Assembly (NCBI RefSeq): GCF_037975245.1
Contig: NC_092576.1
Coordinates: 1,500,501-1,564,500, forward strand
Direction of reading: 5' to 3'
DNA from: Apostichopus japonicus
Lineage: Eukaryota; Echinodermata; Holothuroidea; Aspidochirotida; Stichopodidae
DNA: 64,000 nt
In this document: positions 63,001 to 64,000 of the stretch, in pieces
How positions within the stretch are numbered: position 1 is the first letter of the stretch
Layout: every line of letters starts with the position of its first letter
Notes under the pieces: model-generated
Databases searched by the model: none
What the model was told of the DNA's origin: nothing
The model's input: only the letters and a program-made list of their open reading frames with translations
Made by a program: the position numbers and the translations under genes

Positions 63001-63492
63001 TTTATCACGCTACAAACTTTATTATAAGCATTGAACATTTACCAAATCAAGACACAAAGCTTCTAAAAATTTGATAATGGGACCATTATTTCCTAGCATT
63101 ATGAAACTAAGCTTCATAGATGAAGATGTGTTTCTGATGTGTTGTCCAGTTACATGCAAATTGTGAAGATGTCATGCTTTCATGACTTGTCAATTGCAAT
63201 CAACATAAACAACATTTTTGCAGGTATCATAGATGGTTAAGAAAGCACATGAACTGAATCCACTTTGCAATAGTTAGGTCCTAATTAATATATGAGTGAA
63301 CTTTAAACTAACATCTCATTGCTATATATTAAGTACTTTGAATATAGAGGTACAATGCACAGTCCTGAATAAAGATAGTTGCAATTAGCATATGTATCCA
63401 TACCATCAATATGGAAGTCTGGTTCTTGAAGGACAATGGTTTTTACAAGTTCACCACCATTACCAATAGTAGCTAGTGCTGCCTCCATTCTC
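50960..63492 (-). CDS. HELZ2-like SF1 helicase, C-terminal module, ten exons, 5'-incomplete
   Basis: Ten exons (each listed separately) join on the minus strand with consistent phases at every GT/AG junction, giving 552 codons plus TAG and no frameshift. Superfamily 1 UPF1-like motifs in order: Walker A GPPGTGKT (residues 81-88 of the visible part), Ia CGPSNKSVDV, II DEAG (259-262), III GDHKQLR (285-291), QYRM (322-325), V SQGSEWD, VI GITRA (497-501, with arginine finger). The CGPSNKSVDV and CTCSASG signatures and the short tail after motif VI point to HELZ2 (helicase with zinc finger 2) rather than UPF1 or ZNFX1. In vertebrates HELZ2 is an interferon-induced RNA helicase and nuclear-receptor coactivator; an antiviral or RNA-decay role here is inference. 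N-terminal domains (zinc fingers, first helicase, RNB) lie outside the window. All key residues are present, so it looks functional. Confidence 0.93.
51541..51715 (+). repeat. Dispersed repeat shared with 60690-60860
   Basis: Shared blocks: CACCATGTCCTC-AAGAATTCTATTGTT, AGGTACATGGATT-GAACAATGG, GTCCTCAGTCTG / GTCCACAGTCTG. It lies in the last-but-one interval of the helicase gene; the other copy is in a different intron of the same gene. Confidence 0.7.
51872..52039 (-). CDS. Helicase exon 9: motifs V and VI
   Basis: Acceptor TTTTAATGACAG, donor TATTG|GTATGT. It starts GSEWDYVLLSTVRSLP and carries NQMNVGITRAMQGLIIIG (motif VI with arginine finger). Confidence 0.95.
52674..52827 (-). CDS. Helicase exon 8: motif V approach
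   Basis: Acceptor TTTTCTTAACAG, donor CCAAG|GTATAA. It contains VKPEDVAILSQYKLQ and ends VQTIIKSQ. Confidence 0.93.
53595..53822 (-). CDS. Helicase exon 7: start of RecA domain 2
   Basis: Acceptor TTCTATTTTGAAG, donor AAATT|GTACGT. It starts HEEICKFPSKEFYDNQLI directly after QYRM, as in UPF1-like proteins, and ends GNENSRSNRIEAKEI. Confidence 0.93.
54249..54351 (-). CDS. Helicase exon 6: motif IV region
   Basis: Acceptor CTCATATAG, donor CGTATG|GTAAGT. It reads PIVQEPRVKQLGADISLMEK and ends SIQYRM, the conserved QYRM box of UPF1-like enzymes. Confidence 0.93.
55261..55457 (-). CDS. Helicase exon 5: motifs II and III
   Basis: Acceptor TCATCATAG, donor TTGAG|GTAGGC. It contains VILCTCSASG, CVIDEAGM (Walker B, DEAG) and LIGDHKQLR (motif III). 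Confidence 0.95.
55533..55852. repeat. Dispersed G-rich element, CAGTGGCGTAGG start
   Basis: It begins CAGTGGCGTAGGAAGG, has long G and C runs and two copies of GGCCT(C/T)AGATGCAATTTGGTGC, and ends CCGCCCCTCCACATTTTTCACTG. CAGTGGCG-type starts followed by G runs are common for non-autonomous elements in marine invertebrate genomes. It sits in the intron between helicase exons 5 and 4. No clear target-site duplication. Confidence 0.65.
56912..57210 (-). CDS. Helicase exon 4: insertion region 1B
   Basis: Acceptor TTTTTTTCGTCAG, donor CTAAA|GTAAGT. 99 codons, charged (MKFVRVYSDFIEQLDFPIPG; IRKYKALVKFAK), corresponding to the 1B/1C insertions typical of UPF1-like helicases. Confidence 0.9.
57211..58658. 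other. Large helicase intron, non-repeat part
   Basis: AT-rich intron sequence with no recognised gene. A GTCAGTGAATGACGTCACTG block near 57900 contains TGACGTCA but has no other promoter feature I can support. Confidence 0.4.
58659..58880 (+). repeat. Dispersed G-run repeat, second copy
   Basis: CAGGCGCGGCGGAACGG start, G run, GCGGAGCGCCACCATGA, GTGGCCGGAAACGGCACTTCC, then CTCAGATTGCACCCAAAAAT. Same family as 1588-1783, inside the third visible intron of the helicase gene. Confidence 0.7.
59110..59346 (-). repeat. Dispersed CAGTGGCGGCGG element, minus orientation
   Basis: On the minus strand it starts CCAGTGGCGGCGGAACCGG followed by G runs, GGCTCAGCCCCCCAATG and GATAAGCCCCCCCCC. Related in style to 55533-55852. 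Frames on both strands are low-complexity. Confidence 0.65.
59602..59976 (-). pseudogene. THAP-domain protein, 124 codons, zinc ligands altered
   Basis: An intact ATG-to-stop frame begins MPRNFVVGGC and has the THAP landmarks: FFFNFPSGK (20-29), RKLWIRFVRRT (36-45, with the invariant Trp), VCSAQF (62-67) and AVP (96-98), then a basic tail. THAP domains are C2CH zinc-dependent DNA-binding modules, also found in P-type transposases. Two expected ligands are missing: position 5 is Phe where the first Cys belongs, and position 66 is Gln where the His belongs. It lies within a helicase intron, on the same strand. It is probably a decayed transposon or retrocopy fragment; a neofunctionalised exon is possible. 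No transposase core follows. Confidence 0.75.
60557..60756 (+). repeat. 66 bp minisatellite, three copies
   Basis: Three copies (starts near 60559, 60625, 60691) of AATTCCAGGTCCTCGGATG, then CTTCTAAAGAACCACCATG and TCCTCGCAAGAATTC. The period is divisible by three, so frames stay open on both strands without being genes. The array lies in a helicase intron, and its last unit merges into the repeat shared with 51541-51715. Confidence 0.92.
60925..61050 (-). CDS. Helicase exon 3: second half of Walker A and motif Ia
   Basis: Acceptor GTTATTGAAG, donor GCAA|GTAAGT. It begins GTGKTRTGAYL, completing Walker A, and ends LYCGPSNKSVDVIA (motif Ia, single-strand nucleic acid contact). Confidence 0.95.
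61051..62493. other. Helicase intron, no other feature
   Basis: A 1.44 kb intron that splits the Walker A codons. AT-rich; I see no repeat family shared with the rest of the window. Confidence 0.5.
62494..62655 (-). CDS. Helicase exon 2: Q-like motif and first half of Walker A
   Basis: Acceptor TTTTCAACACCAG, donor CCAG|GTAAGA. It contains LNDSQKEAVRLAL (the segment before motif I that contacts adenine in SF1 helicases) and ends in VIQGPP, with the codon for the next Gly split by the intron. Confidence 0.93.
63404..63492 (-). CDS. Helicase exon 1 of visible part
   Basis: Acceptor TTTTTGTAG, 29 whole codons (starts RMEAALATIGNG) and donor GATG|GTATGG. One base at each end is shared with neighbouring exons. 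It precedes the helicase core; more 5' exons must lie beyond the window. Confidence 0.85.
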
Positions 63493-63625
63493 CTACAAAA
63501 ATAAAATACAAAGACCTGTCACATATACTCTAATCTACAAAAGTCATGTAAAATTCATAAGCCTGCTGTACATTAAATGGTAAAAGCAGCTTTTTGAGTT
63601 GGTTTTCATCATCATTTATGCTATT

Positions 63626-63835
63626 CAATTTACATAGCAATGAAAAACTAATCAATTAACATAGCAATAACAAACTAATCAATTTACATAGCAATGAAAA
63701 ACGAATCAATTTACATAGCAATAAAAAACTAATCAATTTACATAGCAATAACAAACTAATCAATTTACATAGCAATAACAAACTAATCAATTTTACATAG
63801 CAATAACAAACTAATCAATTTAAATAGCCATTACA
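63626..63835 (+). repeat. 27 bp tandem repeat, about 7.5 copies
   Basis: Repeats of TCAATTTACATAGCAATAAC followed by AAACTAA, with small changes (GAAAAACG, TTAACATAG). It lies upstream of the first visible helicase exon, probably in another intron. Confidence 0.93.
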
Positions 63836-64000
63836 TAACATCTAGCTCGTTAAGGGTTGAGGTATTTGTTAAAGTCACATGTCATTTCAAATGATGAAAA
63901 ACAAATGAAAATATCTAAGCCATAAACTGTGATTGAATTTAATTTCCTAAATAGTATTTAACAAAATAAAAAAAATTCAATCTTGAACTTCACAACTTGA
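63836..64000. other. Right edge, no recognised feature
   Basis: AT-rich sequence, presumably an intron of the helicase gene continuing past the window. Confidence 0.4.

Noticed and set aside
63626-63835. CRISPR-like array
   Set aside because: Repeats are contiguous 27 bp units without spacers, in a eukaryotic intron; an ordinary minisatellite.

Overview
This is animal nuclear DNA: spliced exons with GT/AG introns, AT-rich non-coding sequence, non-LTR retrotransposon debris, inverted-repeat DNA transposons, a U2 snRNA-derived repeat and long microsatellites. The repeats and the HELZ2-like helicase suggest a marine invertebrate. An echinoderm or another deuterostome is my guess, not something the sequence proves. 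There is no sign of a bacterial, plasmid or viral genome.

One host gene is well supported. On the minus strand, ten exons between 63492 and 50960 join in phase without a break into 552 codons plus stop. They encode the C-terminal superfamily 1 RNA helicase module of a HELZ2-like (UPF1-like) protein; its 5' part lies beyond the right edge. Its introns carry dispersed repeats, a minisatellite and a decayed THAP-domain reading frame.

Left region (1-8.7 kb): a 1.08 kb (GAA)n tract that grows out of the tail of a dispersed repeat, small duplications, and a tail-to-head pair of U2-headed SINE copies. Middle region (8.7-39.7 kb): a repeat archive. A composite unit (segments called R2, R1 and tail here; about 3.6-4.1 kb once insertions are subtracted) is repeated in tandem and interrupted by younger insertions: a TTAGTC-rich element holding a 1.2 kb foldback palindrome, three broken LINEs, a 2.0 kb TTTACCG-rich TIR element, and an 8.39 kb TIR element that itself contains a hAT-like element. 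Uninterrupted paralogous copies of R1 and R2 in the window act as empty sites. Right-centre (41-49.3 kb): a full U2-headed SINE with a 12 bp target-site duplication, then two nearly identical 3.78 kb direct tandem copies and the start of a third.

The strongest candidates for something undescribed are the short interspersed element whose head is the 5' end of U2 snRNA (several copies sharing a private mutation), and the 8.39 kb element with perfect 18 bp ends and a subterminal tandem array carrying six CRE-like octamers. Most other open frames are repeat artefacts.
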